Position numbers and translations under genes: made by a program. A DNA stretch of 64,000 nucleotides, taken from positions 1-64,000 of the forward strand of contig NC_012883.1 in NCBI RefSeq assembly GCF_000022545.1, given 5' to 3'. This DNA is from Thermococcus sibiricus MM 739 (GTDB lineage: Archaea; Methanobacteriota_B; Thermococci; Thermococcales; Thermococcaceae). Below the pieces are notes generated by a model. That model saw nothing but the letters and a program-made list of their open reading frames with translations. It did no database searches and was not told the DNA's origin. Positions 18,809 to 26,999 of the stretch are shown here, in pieces; within the stretch, counting starts at the first letter, position 1, and each line of letters starts with the position of its first letter.

Positions 18809-20008
18809 ATGAGTAGAAAAATAAAATCACAAGTAGTTATAGCTCTGATGGCAATGGCCTCAATATCGGGCCTCTACTATCTCGGAGACCTCCAGGCCCA
18901 ATCACCAATGCCTTTGGAAGAGGCCAAAAAGGGTGATTTAATAGAATTCACCGGTATATGTGTTAACTCAAAAGAAAACTTCGCCGTCCTTTACAATGGC
19001 AGCGAGATCATAGTGGTTTTTGAGACATTAGAGTCGGGAAAAGTCTACAAAATCCGGGGCAAGCTTACAGATCCAGATAAAAGCTATGTGCAGGCCTTTG
19101 AAATAAACCAGACTTCTCCCAAAGCTCTCCCGCTAGAAACAGTAACCGGTGCTTACTGGGTTGATGACTACTGCCAGCTCCTCACCCCTCAAAGGATCTC
19201 CCTAAATACATGCTTAAATGCATCGAAAGGAGAGAGGGTTATCGTTGAAGGCCTATACTACAACAAAAGGTTCTATGTTGTAAATTACACCCGGTTAGGT
19301 TTTGAAAATTCTCCCGAGGACAGCATGCCCTTTTTGATAAGGGGCTCTGTGATCTACGGCGGGAACCCGGCTACAATATGGGATGGAGAGGAAGAAGTCA
19401 GGGTTTACCTCCCCTATAAACAAACTTTAGAGGTTGGTGACTACGTTGAGGTTATAGGCACGGCCAAGCTTTATTCCACACTAACCATATACGTTAATGA
19501 CAGATCTGACATCAGGGTTCTTGGAAGAGCCAGAAAATGCCCCATAGGAGAAGAAAAGATTGGCGAGATAGCCTATGGGGTCTGTGCGGTCAAGAAATCA
19601 ACAAAAACCTACATAAGCCTGAATTGCACTTCAATCCCCCTTTATGGATTTTCAGTTAGAGTTGGAGATTTAATTGAGTTCGAGGCCATAAGAAGGAAAA
19701 ACTCTCTTTACTGCCTGGAGTGTAAGGTTTCAAGGCCAAGAGAGGCCCTTGAGAACTCAATTTGCAACCCAGTTCCAGACCAGCCATCAAAAATAGAGGG
19801 CAGAGTAGCTTGGGTAAAATTGTACAGCAACGGCTTTGGAATAGCCAACATAACAAATGGAAACTGCTGGACTCTTTTAAAGCTTTCAAAATCCATTGGA
19901 GTGACTCTTGAAGAGGGTGGGCATGTAGTGGCCTTTGGGTTCCACACCACATATAGGGAAATGCCGGCCTTTGAAGTGGCTTCCAGAGAAGATGTGATCA
20001 AGGATTAG
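18809..20008 (+). CDS. secreted or membrane-anchored protein with OB-fold-like repeats
   Basis: 399 residues. The N-terminal hydrophobic segment (VVIALMAMASISGLYYLG) is a signal anchor. The rest consists of about five beta-barrel modules in the style of bacterial OB-fold/NirD-like repeats, with patterns such as GDLIEFTGICVNSKE, GDYVEVIGTAKLYSTLTIYV and VGDLIEFEAI. About ten cysteines (for example CVNSKE, CQLLTP and CLECK) may form disulfides. The start is set by a TATA box TTTATAAG at about 18779-18786 that places transcription initiation at the ATG, so the mRNA is probably leaderless. Function unknown. Confidence 0.65.
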   Translation: MSRKIKSQVVIALMAMASISGLYYLGDLQAQSPMPLEEAKKGDLIEFTGICVNSKENFAVLYNGSEIIVVFETLESGKVYKIRGKLTDPDKSYVQAFEINQTSPKALPLETVTGAYWVDDYCQLLTPQRISLNTCLNASKGERVIVEGLYYNKRFYVVNYTRLGFENSPEDSMPFLIRGSVIYGGNPATIWDGEEEVRVYLPYKQTLEVGDYVEVIGTAKLYSTLTIYVNDRSDIRVLGRARKCPIGEEKIGEIAYGVCAVKKSTKTYISLNCTSIPLYGFSVRVGDLIEFEAIRRKNSLYCLECKVSRPREALENSICNPVPDQPSKIEGRVAWVKLYSNGFGIANITNGNCWTLLKLSKSIGVTLEEGGHVVAFGFHTTYREMPAFEVASREDVIKD

Positions 20009-20017
20009 GTGTCCCAC

Positions 20018-21169
20018 ATGCTGAGGGAATTAATCCTCGGGATGCTTGGAGGAACATTAACCGGCTTAACGCCCTCCCTCCATGTTAACACTCTAGCTTC
20101 CCTCATAAACAACCTCGACTTCCCGCTTGAGGGCTTTTCCTTTGTTGTTCTGGCCTATGCCATGGGCCTGACACATACTTTTCTTGATGCATTTCCATCG
20201 ACCTTTTTTGGAGTTCCGGATGAGGGGACTGCTTTGAGCGTTCTCCCGGCCCACAGGCTGGCACTTCAGGGAAAGGGCCTGGAGGTTATAAATCTCTCTC
20301 TGAGGGCCAGTTTGCTTGCAGCGATCTTCTCAATAGCATTGATTCCCTTATACCTCATAATTGCCCCCTACTACACTCCGGAGATAGGGAGGGCGATTGT
20401 GTTTTTCCTGGCTTTTCTCATAGTAGTAACTGAAAAAGGTATAAAGAAGCTCTACGCTCTTTTTGTCTTGCTCCTCGCAGGGGCTCTTGGTATTGTCAGC
20501 GATCTTTTGCCGTTAAGGGAACCTTTTTACCACCTATTTGTGGGTCTTTTTGGAGTTCCGGCCATTTTGCTCTCCTTGGATAACAACAATAAGATCTCGG
20601 GCGGAAATGATACGATAGAGATGAGCCAATCCCAACTGGTTGGCTTCTCATTCCTAGGGACTATTTTTGGCATGATGGCCTCTCTATTGCCTACCTTTAC
20701 CTCATCACAGGCCGCATTGATAGGAAGCTTCATTGCAAGGAGTGAGAGGACATTTTTAACAATCACATTTGCCGTAAATACAGCTAACTTTGTTTTTGGT
20801 CTTGGGAACTTTTACTCCACAGGAAAAACAAGAAATGGGATCTTGGTTCTAATCAGGGAGCTTTATTACCCAATAAGTCTCCAGGAGTTTCTGATCCTTT
20901 TATTGGCCACATTAGCTGTAGCTGCTATAGTGAACCTTTACGGTCTCTGGCTGTCAAAGAAACTTGTTACCCTAATAGAGAGGATTGATTATAGGACGTT
21001 AAATGCTCTGATATTGACGACAACAGTTTTAGGTTCTTTATTTCTTGATGGCCTATTTGGTCTTTTGGTTTTAATTGCGGCAACTCTGGTTGGCTTGACG
21101 GCCGTGTTTTTGGGTGTAAAGAGAACAGCTTGTATGGGAGTCTTAATGCTGAAAGTAATGCTTGGTTAA
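20018..21169 (+). CDS. TctA-like (tripartite tricarboxylate transporter-type) permease
   Basis: 383 residues, mostly hydrophobic, about ten membrane helices. Two inverted halves carry the glycine/proline-rich TctA signature: GMLGGTLTGLTPSLHVNTLA near the N-terminus and FLGTIFGMMASLLPTFTSS near residue 210. PDEGTALSVLP near residue 70 may be the substrate loop. No TctB or periplasmic binding partner is nearby, so transport of a carboxylate is only inferred from the fold. The ATG at 20018 follows AGGTG by about 7 bases. It follows the OB-fold gene within 10 bases, so the two are probably co-transcribed. Confidence 0.72.
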   Translation: MLRELILGMLGGTLTGLTPSLHVNTLASLINNLDFPLEGFSFVVLAYAMGLTHTFLDAFPSTFFGVPDEGTALSVLPAHRLALQGKGLEVINLSLRASLLAAIFSIALIPLYLIIAPYYTPEIGRAIVFFLAFLIVVTEKGIKKLYALFVLLLAGALGIVSDLLPLREPFYHLFVGLFGVPAILLSLDNNNKISGGNDTIEMSQSQLVGFSFLGTIFGMMASLLPTFTSSQAALIGSFIARSERTFLTITFAVNTANFVFGLGNFYSTGKTRNGILVLIRELYYPISLQEFLILLLATLAVAAIVNLYGLWLSKKLVTLIERIDYRTLNALILTTTVLGSLFLDGLFGLLVLIAATLVGLTAVFLGVKRTACMGVLMLKVMLG

Positions 21170-21213
21170 GGATCTGACAAAGGAAAAGAGGTTTGATATT
21201 GCTGTTTAGATTT

Positions 21214-21283
21214 TTGTCCAAATTAAGCTGTAGTCATTCAATTGACCAAAATATTTATATATTTGGTCATTTAATTGACCAAA
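21214..21283 (+). promoter_or_regulatory. multi-copy TTGACCAAA operator at the ATPase promoter
   Basis: TTGACCAAA occurs at 21242-21250 and 21275-21283, its complement TTTGGTCA at 21262-21269, and a one-mismatch copy (TTGTCCAAA) at 21214-21222. The inverted copies flank a TATA box (TTTATATA, about 21254-21261), and the last copy runs into the ATG. The 15-bp blocks at 21236-21250 and 21269-21283 are direct repeats with one mismatch. Confidence 0.65.
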
Positions 21284-22593
21284 TGGTGAGAGTAGTGATC
21301 CAATTGGATGACTATCTTGTAAAGCTCGCAGCTGATCTCCCTAGAAGGTTCGAATATGCCAGAGGTCTTAGAAGGAGGTTTATTTTTGAAGAGCTTCAAG
21401 GTAAGGTAAATTCCTTTATGGGGGGTGGTAGATGTGCGACAGTTTTCCTACCGGGGTTAAGAGCCACTGGTAAAACTACTCTCTTGGGTCAGCTCTATTT
21501 TTATACCCATTCCTTGAGCTCGGAGGTAATTTACCTACCCGTTGATGAACTTAAACTTCTGGGTTTCACACTTATTGAGGCTGTTGAAAGGTATTTGGAA
21601 ATATTTAGGCCGGAAAGGCCGGTACTCCTTCTTGATGAGGTTCAGTATGATGAGAAATGGCCGTTGACATTGAAGGTCTTAAATGATAGAAAACAATTTC
21701 TGATAATAGCCACTGGTTCATCTGCGTTAAATCTCAAAGAAAGTCCCGATCTTGCTAGAAGGGCTGAACATATTCATGTGCATCCACTTACCTTTAGAGA
21801 ATACCTTTATCTTTCAGAGGGTGTTTTGGGTAAGGGTAGCTTAAAACCACTTCTCGACTTTGATGTTGAGTTAATTGAGAGATCCATGGCAGAGAGTGCC
21901 CCGTATCTATGGAAAGCTGAAGAATATCTTCGAACAGGCTCCCTTCCATTTTCATTTGATAGAAAAGAACCTGAGGTTTATGAAGCGGTTTTCACTCTAA
22001 TTGAGAGAATGATTTATAGGGATCTTCCTCAGGTAAAAGGGTTTGATTCTCAGACACTTGAAAAGACACTAAAACTTCTCTTCTTGTTAGCAAATCCAAA
22101 AGGAGAACGTTTCAGCTATGAAAGACTATCAAAAATCCTTGGGATGGCTAAGGGCACTGTCATATCCACTATCAATGCCCTAATCAAGGCGGGAATACTG
22201 GTGGAGATTCCTTCGATAGGTGGAATGACAAAAAAGGTTAAGAAAGGTCCAAAATTGAAGTTCTTAGCTCCGACCCTAAGGGCAGCACTTCTTTATAAGT
22301 CCGGAGAGCTTGAAAAAGGTCTTTCTGCCCTTCTTGAAGATGCTGTGGCTTTTTATCTCTCCAAAATTGGTAAGCTGGAGTATGAGCCTGAAAAAGGTGG
22401 CGCCGATTTTGTCCTCACAGTTGATGGGCGAAAATATGTTGTAGAGGTCGGTTTGGGGAAAGATAGAGTAACACAGGTTAGGAGAAGCATGGAGAGAGTC
22501 AGTGCTGATGGAGGGATTGTTATAGGAGAGAAGTTCTATGCTAATGATGACATATTAAGCATCCCTTGGCGGAGATTTCTTGTCCTGATTTAA
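21283..22593 (+). CDS. AAA_14-like ATPase with winged helix and degenerate nuclease-like domain
   Basis: 436 residues from the ATG at 21283. Walker A is LPGLRATGKTTLL near residue 62 and Walker B is VLLLDEVQYDEKW near residue 120. GSSALNLKE and HPLTFREYL are typical of AAA_14/DUF4143 ATPases. A winged-helix region follows (YERLSKILGMAKGTVISTINAL). The C-terminus has a PD-(D/E)XK-like pattern, ADFVLTVDGRKYVVEVGLGK, in which the usual Lys is Gly (EVG), so nuclease activity may be lost. A TATA box 25 bases upstream suggests a leaderless mRNA, bracketed by repeated operators. Cellular role unknown. Confidence 0.82.
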   Translation: MVRVVIQLDDYLVKLAADLPRRFEYARGLRRRFIFEELQGKVNSFMGGGRCATVFLPGLRATGKTTLLGQLYFYTHSLSSEVIYLPVDELKLLGFTLIEAVERYLEIFRPERPVLLLDEVQYDEKWPLTLKVLNDRKQFLIIATGSSALNLKESPDLARRAEHIHVHPLTFREYLYLSEGVLGKGSLKPLLDFDVELIERSMAESAPYLWKAEEYLRTGSLPFSFDRKEPEVYEAVFTLIERMIYRDLPQVKGFDSQTLEKTLKLLFLLANPKGERFSYERLSKILGMAKGTVISTINALIKAGILVEIPSIGGMTKKVKKGPKLKFLAPTLRAALLYKSGELEKGLSALLEDAVAFYLSKIGKLEYEPEKGGADFVLTVDGRKYVVEVGLGKDRVTQVRRSMERVSADGGIVIGEKFYANDDILSIPWRRFLVLI

Positions 22594-22696
22594 TCCTCTT
22601 TTCCCATATAAACGTCTTGAAAAGTTGTGGACCGAAATACTTTTTAATTTTATTGATTTATTACTTTTTGCAATTGTAATGAATCAGGTGATGAGT

Positions 22697-23293
22697 ATGA
22701 GAAGGGAAATTGTCTTCATGATTGTGGGCCTGTTATTGGGGGCAGCAGGCTTTAAAATAGGTGGTGCACTCTTTAGCGATATAAGCATCTCAGAGAACAA
22801 TGAAATCGCAACTGGAGAATTTGACGTTAGAATCAGCAAAACAGGAAGCAGTTTTTACAATGACTTAAAGCTTTTTGAATTCAATGATCTTAAACCGGGG
22901 GACGAGATAAAAGCTGAGTTCTACATAAAAAACAGCGGGGACTTCAACATCTCCAAGATTCTTATAATTCCTCACGTTCAAGACCTGGAAAGCGGTGATC
23001 TTAATGGGGCCGAGGCCTTGGTGGACAATACAACCGAAATTGGGGAGCTAAGTCAAAACCTCATACTGGAGTGGATTGTGATAACACAGAGCAATCAAAC
23101 CTATACCCTAAGTGATTACTCCGGAAAGAGCCTCCATGAGCTAAACAACCAGTCGATCTCGCTCTTAACTGCACCCTTTGCACCTTCAGAAGTCCTCAAA
23201 GTTACAATGTTTTTCTTAGTGAACCCCGAAGCGGGCAATGAGATCCAAAAAGACCTCTGCCTAATTTCAATGCAGATCTATGCAGAGCAGTGA
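22697..23293 (+). CDS. TasA/camelysin-like secreted protein
   Basis: 198 residues from the ATG at 22697 (GGTGA 5-8 bases upstream). The hydrophobic N-terminus (REIVFMIVGLLLGAAGFKI) is a signal segment. Residues 40-180 are beta-rich with the TasA/CalY-like pattern LKPGDEIKAEFYIKNSGDFN. Some family members form extracellular fibres or act as SipW-dependent surface proteins. A SipW-type peptidase is not in the window. It stands alone and its end is followed by a HAD hydrolase. Confidence 0.7.
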   Translation: MRREIVFMIVGLLLGAAGFKIGGALFSDISISENNEIATGEFDVRISKTGSSFYNDLKLFEFNDLKPGDEIKAEFYIKNSGDFNISKILIIPHVQDLESGDLNGAEALVDNTTEIGELSQNLILEWIVITQSNQTYTLSDYSGKSLHELNNQSISLLTAPFAPSEVLKVTMFFLVNPEAGNEIQKDLCLISMQIYAEQ

Positions 23294-23333
23294 GTTTTTA
23301 AACTTCTTTTTCTTTTCTTATTTGGTGTTCGCA

Positions 23334-24131
23334 ATGATCGGGATAATTTTTGATATGGATGGTGTCATTTATAGGGGAAATCAGCCGATTGATGGTGTTA
23401 AAGAGGTTATTGAGTTTTTAAAGTCCAATAAAATTCCCTTCGTATTTCTCACCAATAATTCAACCCGAGATGCTAAAATGTATAGGGAAAAGCTTCAGGG
23501 GATGGGAATTGAGGTTGAAGAGGATAGGATAATAACTTCCGGCCATGCAACGGCCCAGTATTTAAAGAAGCACTTTGAGAAGGGTAACGTTTTTGTGGTT
23601 GGTGGCAAGGGCCTTGTGGAGGAAATAAAATCCATAGATTGGCCTGTGATAAGCCTTGAAGAAGCAAAAGAGAAGTGGAGAGAAATAGGATATGTTGTAG
23701 TTGGTATGGACCCTCAACTGACCTATGAAAAGCTCAAGTACGGCTGTCTGGCGATAAGAAATGGGGCCCGTTTTATAGGCACAAATCCCGACACCACCTA
23801 TCCGGGTGAGGAGGGAATTCTTCCCGGTGCCGGTTCCATAATTGCAGCGTTAAAAGTTGCCACTGAAAAGGAGCCTTTAATTATAGGAAAGCCCAATGAA
23901 CCTGTTTTTGAAGTGGTTAGAGAAAAACTGAACGCTGATGAGATATGGGTGGTGGGGGATAGACTGGACACTGACATAGCATTTGCAAAGAAAATTGGGG
24001 CAAAGGCAATAATGGTTTTAACCGGTGTAAACACGCTTGAGGACATAGAGAAGAGTGAAGTTAAGCCAGATATAGTGTTACCCAGCATCAAGGAGCTTTT
24101 GGAGTACATAAAGGTGCATTTGGAGATTTAG
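23334..24131 (+). CDS. HAD-IIA family sugar/nucleotide phosphatase
   Basis: 265 residues from the ATG at 23334. The four HAD motifs are visible: catalytic FDMDGVIYRG (nucleophile Asp about 7), LTNNSTR (motif II), IIGKP (motif III Lys) and WVVGDRLDTDI (motif IV acidic pair). The type IIA cap contains GMDPQLTYEKL and the substrate loop GTNPDTTYPGEEGILPGAG. The NagD/p-nitrophenylphosphatase-like family dephosphorylates small phosphoesters in the cytoplasm; the exact substrate is not predictable. It is the last intact gene before the toxin-antitoxin graveyard. Confidence 0.9.
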   Translation: MIGIIFDMDGVIYRGNQPIDGVKEVIEFLKSNKIPFVFLTNNSTRDAKMYREKLQGMGIEVEEDRIITSGHATAQYLKKHFEKGNVFVVGGKGLVEEIKSIDWPVISLEEAKEKWREIGYVVVGMDPQLTYEKLKYGCLAIRNGARFIGTNPDTTYPGEEGILPGAGSIIAALKVATEKEPLIIGKPNEPVFEVVREKLNADEIWVVGDRLDTDIAFAKKIGAKAIMVLTGVNTLEDIEKSEVKPDIVLPSIKELLEYIKVHLEI

Positions 24132-24150
24132 GATCTATCTCCTTAATTTT

Positions 24151-24233
24151 TTATTCAATGAGCTCCTCTATTAGGGCTTTAGCCTTATGGCCTCTATAAT
24201 GTCGTTCAGGTAATCTTCATGTGCTCGCTTCAT
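24151..24233 (-). pseudogene. HepT-like (DUF86) HEPN remnant
   Basis: ATG at 24233 encodes MKRAHEDYLNDIIEAI, the standard start of HepT/DUF86 proteins, and overlaps the mntA stop (ATGA). After that the frame shifts and continues KALIEELIE to a TAA at 24151. About 80 internal residues of a normal ~110-residue HepT are missing, so this is an internal deletion product and cannot encode an active toxin. Confidence 0.65.
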
Positions 24234-24600
24234 ATGTAAACGACCTCCTTATGCGCGGCCTGGGATATTTTGGGTTTCAATGCAGACTCCATCACAAGAT
24301 CGACTCTAATACTAAGCAGTTCTTCTAGATACTCTTCAAGTTTGAGGAATGTTAATGGAGAAGGCACTTCATAAAAATCTACAAGTATGTCCACATCACT
24401 CGTTTCTCTAGCCTCCCCTCTAACATAAGATCCAAAAATGCCTATTTTTTTTAACTTTGAACTTTCTTTGGAGTTCTCCTTTGTGTTGTTTTAATATTTG
24501 CTCAATTTCCTCTAATCTCTTCCTATTAGCATCAAGATTTAATATGTTATCAAGGAAAATATAAACCTTACTTTTACTTTTTTCTTTTGAAAGCTTTGTC
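24230..24600 (-). pseudogene. MntA-like nucleotidyltransferase remnant
   Basis: Translation in two frames gives the MNT core: ILKQHKGELQRKFKVKK, then, after a one-base shift in an 8-base A run (24445-24452), IGIFGSYVRGEARETSDVDI with the GSY...DVD catalytic residues. The tail ends KEVVYI, with its TGA overlapping the HepT start. The N-terminus continues upstream without a clear start (KVYIFLDNILNLDANRKRL) and runs into an AbrB fragment. It is the antitoxin half of a broken MntA/HepT pair. Confidence 0.7.
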
Positions 24601-24622
24601 CGTAGGGGTGGGGGTAGTTCAC

Positions 24623-24695
24623 TCCCGAGAGCTTTTCTTATCTCTGCTGGGAGAGTTATCTAATAATTGTGCGTGACTTTTGTGAGTGGATCCAA
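24623..24695 (-). pseudogene. AbrB/VapB-type antitoxin fragment with internal stop
   Basis: From a TTG at 24695 (AGGTGAT upstream) the frame reads DPLTKVTHNY, stop, ITLPAEIRKALG. This matches the SpoVT/AbrB antitoxin N-terminus, in which the stop position is normally Gln. A CAG to TAG change (codon at 24660-24662) is inferred. The rest of the protein is missing and the frame runs on into the MntA remnant, so deletion has also occurred. Confidence 0.6.
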
Positions 24696-24699
24696 TCAC

Positions 24700-24745
24700 C
24701 TGTTACTGACCTCCTCCCCACCCTGAAGGACGAGGCTTTCACGAG
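24700..24745 (-). other. possible IS200/IS605 right-end or omega-RNA-like hairpin
   Basis: On the minus strand the sequence reads CCTCGTCCTTCAGG then GTGGGGAGGAGGTCAG. The hairpin CC-TTCA-GG with flanking CCTC/GAGG resembles the conserved right-end element I associate with TnpB-carrying IS605 elements of Thermococcales. No tnpA or tnpB gene is present. It may be a scar of an element or an unrelated small hairpin. Confidence 0.3.
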
Positions 24746-24849
24746 GTAAAGCGACAACTTTAAAAACCAACCCTTAAAGCTAAATGCAGAAGTTAATTTT
24801 TGGGTTAGATTTATAACTCCGTCTTTTGAAAATCAAAGAGGTGATTGAG
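24746..24849 (+). promoter_or_regulatory. promoter region of ppa
   Basis: TATA-like GATTTATAACTCC lies near 24809 and GAGGTGAT is 5 bases before the ppa ATG, giving an expected start of transcription near 24835. Another A/T box (CTTTAAAAACC near 24760) is also present. No other gene is seen between the toxin-antitoxin remnants and ppa. Confidence 0.45.
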
Positions 24850-25380
24850 ATGAATCCATTCCATGATTTGGAGCCCGGACCAGAAGTACCGGAAGTTGTT
24901 TACGCCTTAATAGAGATTCCAAAGGGAAGCAGAAACAAGTATGAGTTAGACAAGAAAACAGGCCTTATAAAGCTTGATAGGGTTCTTTACAGCCCGTTTT
25001 ACTACCCAGTTGACTATGGTGTAATTCCTCAAACATGGTATGATGATGACGATCCATTTGATATCATGGTTATCATGAGAGAACCGACGTACCCACTAAC
25101 AATAATTGAGGCAAGGCCAATCGGCCTATTCAAGATGATAGACAGTGGAGACAGAGATTACAAAGTTCTTGCAGTTCCAGTGGAAGATCCATACTTCAAG
25201 GACTGGAAAGACTTGGATGATGTTCCAAAGGCCTTCCTTGATGAGATCGCTCACTTTTTTAGAAGGTACAAAGAGCTTCAAGGAAAGGAAATTATTGTCG
25301 AGGGCTGGGAAAACGCTGATAAAGCAAAACAAGAAATCCTTAGGGCCATAGAGCTTTACAAGGAGAAATTCAAGAAGTGA
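24850..25380 (+). CDS. ppa: inorganic pyrophosphatase, class I
   Basis: 176 residues, the usual size of archaeal hexameric class I enzymes. It hydrolyses pyrophosphate in the cytoplasm to pull biosynthetic reactions forward. [11 protein letters not shown] is the typical Thermococcales start. Active-site elements are [20 protein letters not shown], the metal cluster [10 protein letters not shown], and [14 protein letters not shown] with a second metal Asp. The ATG at 24850 follows GAGGTGAT; upstream TTG extensions are not used. It precedes the rpo7 operon. Confidence 0.97.
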   Translation: MNPFHDLEPGPEVPEVVYALIEIPKGSRNKYELDKKTGLIKLDRVLYSPFYYPVDYGVIPQTWYDDDDPFDIMVIMREPTYPLTIIEARPIGLFKMIDSGDRDYKVLAVPVEDPYFKDWKDLDDVPKAFLDEIAHFFRRYKELQGKEIIVEGWENADKAKQEILRAIELYKEKFKK

Positions 25381-25412
25381 TTTTCTTTCTTTAAAATTTT
25401 GGAGGTAAGAAA

Positions 25413-25976
25413 ATGTACAGACTCCTTAGAGTTAAAGACATTGTGAGAATCCCCCCGAAGATGTTTACACTGGATCCCAAAGAGGCCGCTAAAATAGTTT
25501 TGAGAGAGGCTTATGAAGGAATCTACAACAAGGATGAAGGTGTTGTTTTGGCTGTCCTAGAGGTTCATGAGATCAGTGAAGGTGTTATCATTCCCGGAGA
25601 CGGTGCAACCTATCATGATGTGGTTTTCGATGTTCTTGTGTGGAAGCCCGAGATGCATGAGGTTGTTGAAGGAGAGGTTATTGACGTTGTTCCCTATGGA
25701 GCTTTCATAAGAATTGGCCCGATGGATGGACTTGTGCACATTTCTCAGCTCATGGATGATTACGTTGTATTTGATGAGAAGAATGCTCAGTTTGTTGGAA
25801 AGGAAAAGGGCCACGTATTAAAACTTGGTGACGTCGTCAGGGCGAGAATAATTGCCATAAGCGAGAAGAGTAAAATAATTAGAGAGAACAAGGTTGGCCT
25901 TACCATGAGACAGCCGGGGTTGGGCAAATTTGACTGGATAGAAAAAGAAAAGAGGAAAGCGGAAAGTGGTGGGTGA
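25413..25976 (+). CDS. rpo7: DNA-directed RNA polymerase subunit Rpo7 (E')
   Basis: 187 residues. The N-terminal tip-associated RNP-like domain (MYRLLRVKDIVRIPPKMF) is followed by a C-terminal S1/OB fold from about residue 82 (GEVIDVVPYGAFIRIGPMDGLVHISQL). It forms the stalk with Rpo4, binds nascent RNA and aids open-complex formation. TTGGAGGTAAG precedes the ATG. It overlaps the in-frame upstream extension of spt4 and is followed by spt4 at once, an arrangement conserved in archaea. Confidence 0.97.
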   Translation: MYRLLRVKDIVRIPPKMFTLDPKEAAKIVLREAYEGIYNKDEGVVLAVLEVHEISEGVIIPGDGATYHDVVFDVLVWKPEMHEVVEGEVIDVVPYGAFIRIGPMDGLVHISQLMDDYVVFDEKNAQFVGKEKGHVLKLGDVVRARIIAISEKSKIIRENKVGLTMRQPGLGKFDWIEKEKRKAESGG

Positions 25977-25978
25977 AA

Positions 25979-26164
25979 ATGACGGAAAAGGCCTGCAGAC
26001 ACTGTCATTACATCACCAATGAAGATCGATGCCCTGCATGTGGGAGCAGAGATTTAAGTGACGAATGGTTTGATCTTGTGATAATCCTCGATCCAGAAAA
26101 CTCCAGGATAGCCCAAACACTCGGAGTGAAAAAACCGGGGAAATATGCCATAAGGGTCAGGTAA
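25979..26164 (+). CDS. spt4: transcription elongation factor Spt4 (RpoE2)
   Basis: 61 residues. Zinc-binding cysteines C6, C9, C18 and C21 (ACRHCHYITNEDRCPACG) define the Spt4 zinc ribbon. Spt4 binds the NGN domain of Spt5 and keeps the RNA polymerase clamp closed for processivity. The ATG at 25979 is preferred over a GTG six bases upstream because GGTGGGTGA forms the ribosome site. It lies in the rpo7 operon, 2 bases after the Rpo7 stop. Confidence 0.95.
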   Translation: MTEKACRHCHYITNEDRCPACGSRDLSDEWFDLVIILDPENSRIAQTLGVKKPGKYAIRVR

Positions 26165-26165
26165 C

Positions 26166-26708
26166 ATGTCAAGAAATTTTTACTACAAACTCACAGAGGA
26201 CCTTAGAAATGAGCTTAAAAAGCCACTAGGTGAATTAATAGAGGGCAAAATGCCCCAACCCTATCTAAAATCCCGTGAAGAACTTAAAAAAGCCCCCTTT
26301 TTGGTTACAGTAGGAGATGTGGTTACTGAAAATGTCCTGAAAGTCGGCATAAAACCATCTGTGGCCATATATGACTATAAAACCAAAAGAAAAGAATATG
26401 AACCGGATATTGAGTTCGGTGCCGTAGTGTTAACAACCAAAAATCCACCTGGGACAATAACGAAAGCTTTATTAAATGCTGTCAAAAAGTCTTTTGAACT
26501 TGCCAAAAAGGGGAAAAGAGTTTACCTGAAAGTAAATGGTGAGGAAGATTTGGCGGCCATTCCAGCCGTTATTTATGCTCCAGAGGGAGCATTGGTAATT
26601 TATGGACAACCTGATGAAGGGATAGTGCTTATAAAGGTCACATCTGAATGTAAGCGCAGATGCGCAAAGTTGCTTAGAAAGATGGAGGTGGTTCATGATG
26701 GAGATTAG
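26166..26708 (+). CDS. GTP-dependent dephospho-CoA kinase (DUF359)
   Basis: 180 residues. The archaeal enzyme phosphorylates the 3' position of dephospho-CoA using GTP, the last step of CoA synthesis. Characteristic DUF359 segments are [31 protein letters not shown] and [14 protein letters not shown], and the acidic [17 protein letters not shown] segment contributes the catalytic Asp. The ATG follows the spt4 stop by one base. Its last codons overlap rps24e. Family assignment is firm; activity is from established knowledge of the homologous Thermococcus enzyme. Confidence 0.93.
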   Translation: MSRNFYYKLTEDLRNELKKPLGELIEGKMPQPYLKSREELKKAPFLVTVGDVVTENVLKVGIKPSVAIYDYKTKRKEYEPDIEFGAVVLTTKNPPGTITKALLNAVKKSFELAKKGKRVYLKVNGEEDLAAIPAVIYAPEGALVIYGQPDEGIVLIKVTSECKRRCAKLLRKMEVVHDGD

Positions 26709-26994
26709 GGTTATCGATACTAAAGAAAACAAACTCTTGGGAAGAAAAGAAATATACTTTGAGGTTATTCATGAAGGAGAACCTACACCATCAAGAGCAG
26801 ATGTTAAGGGTAAGCTGGTTGCAATGCTTGATTTAAACCCCGAAGCAACCGTTGTTCAATACATAAGAAGTTACTTTGGTAGTCATGTCAGCGAAGGATA
26901 TGCAAAGGCCTACGAAAGCAAAGAGAGAATGCTTTACATAGAACCTGAGTACGTTTTAAGGAGAGAAGGAATTATACAAGAGCAGGAGGAGTGA
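26698..26994 (+). CDS. rps24e: 30S ribosomal protein S24e
   Basis: 98 residues, small-subunit protein of archaea and eukaryotes. [19 protein letters not shown] and [20 protein letters not shown] are conserved S24e blocks. GGAGGTG lies upstream. The second of two adjacent ATGs is used because family members begin MEI. It overlaps the end of the CoA kinase gene and precedes rps27ae, the standard archaeal pairing. Confidence 0.96.
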   Translation: MEIRVIDTKENKLLGRKEIYFEVIHEGEPTPSRADVKGKLVAMLDLNPEATVVQYIRSYFGSHVSEGYAKAYESKERMLYIEPEYVLRREGIIQEQEE

Positions 26995-26999
26995 CATAG

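Noticed and set aside
21340-21360. GGTTCGAAT-like string suggestive of a tRNA T loop
   Set aside because: It lies within the ATPase codons, and no acceptor or anticodon stems pair around it. I saw no tRNA or rRNA genes in the window.
22687-22700. Possible box C (GTGATGA) of a C/D guide RNA
   Set aside because: It is the ribosome site and start region of the TasA-like gene, with no D box at a proper distance.
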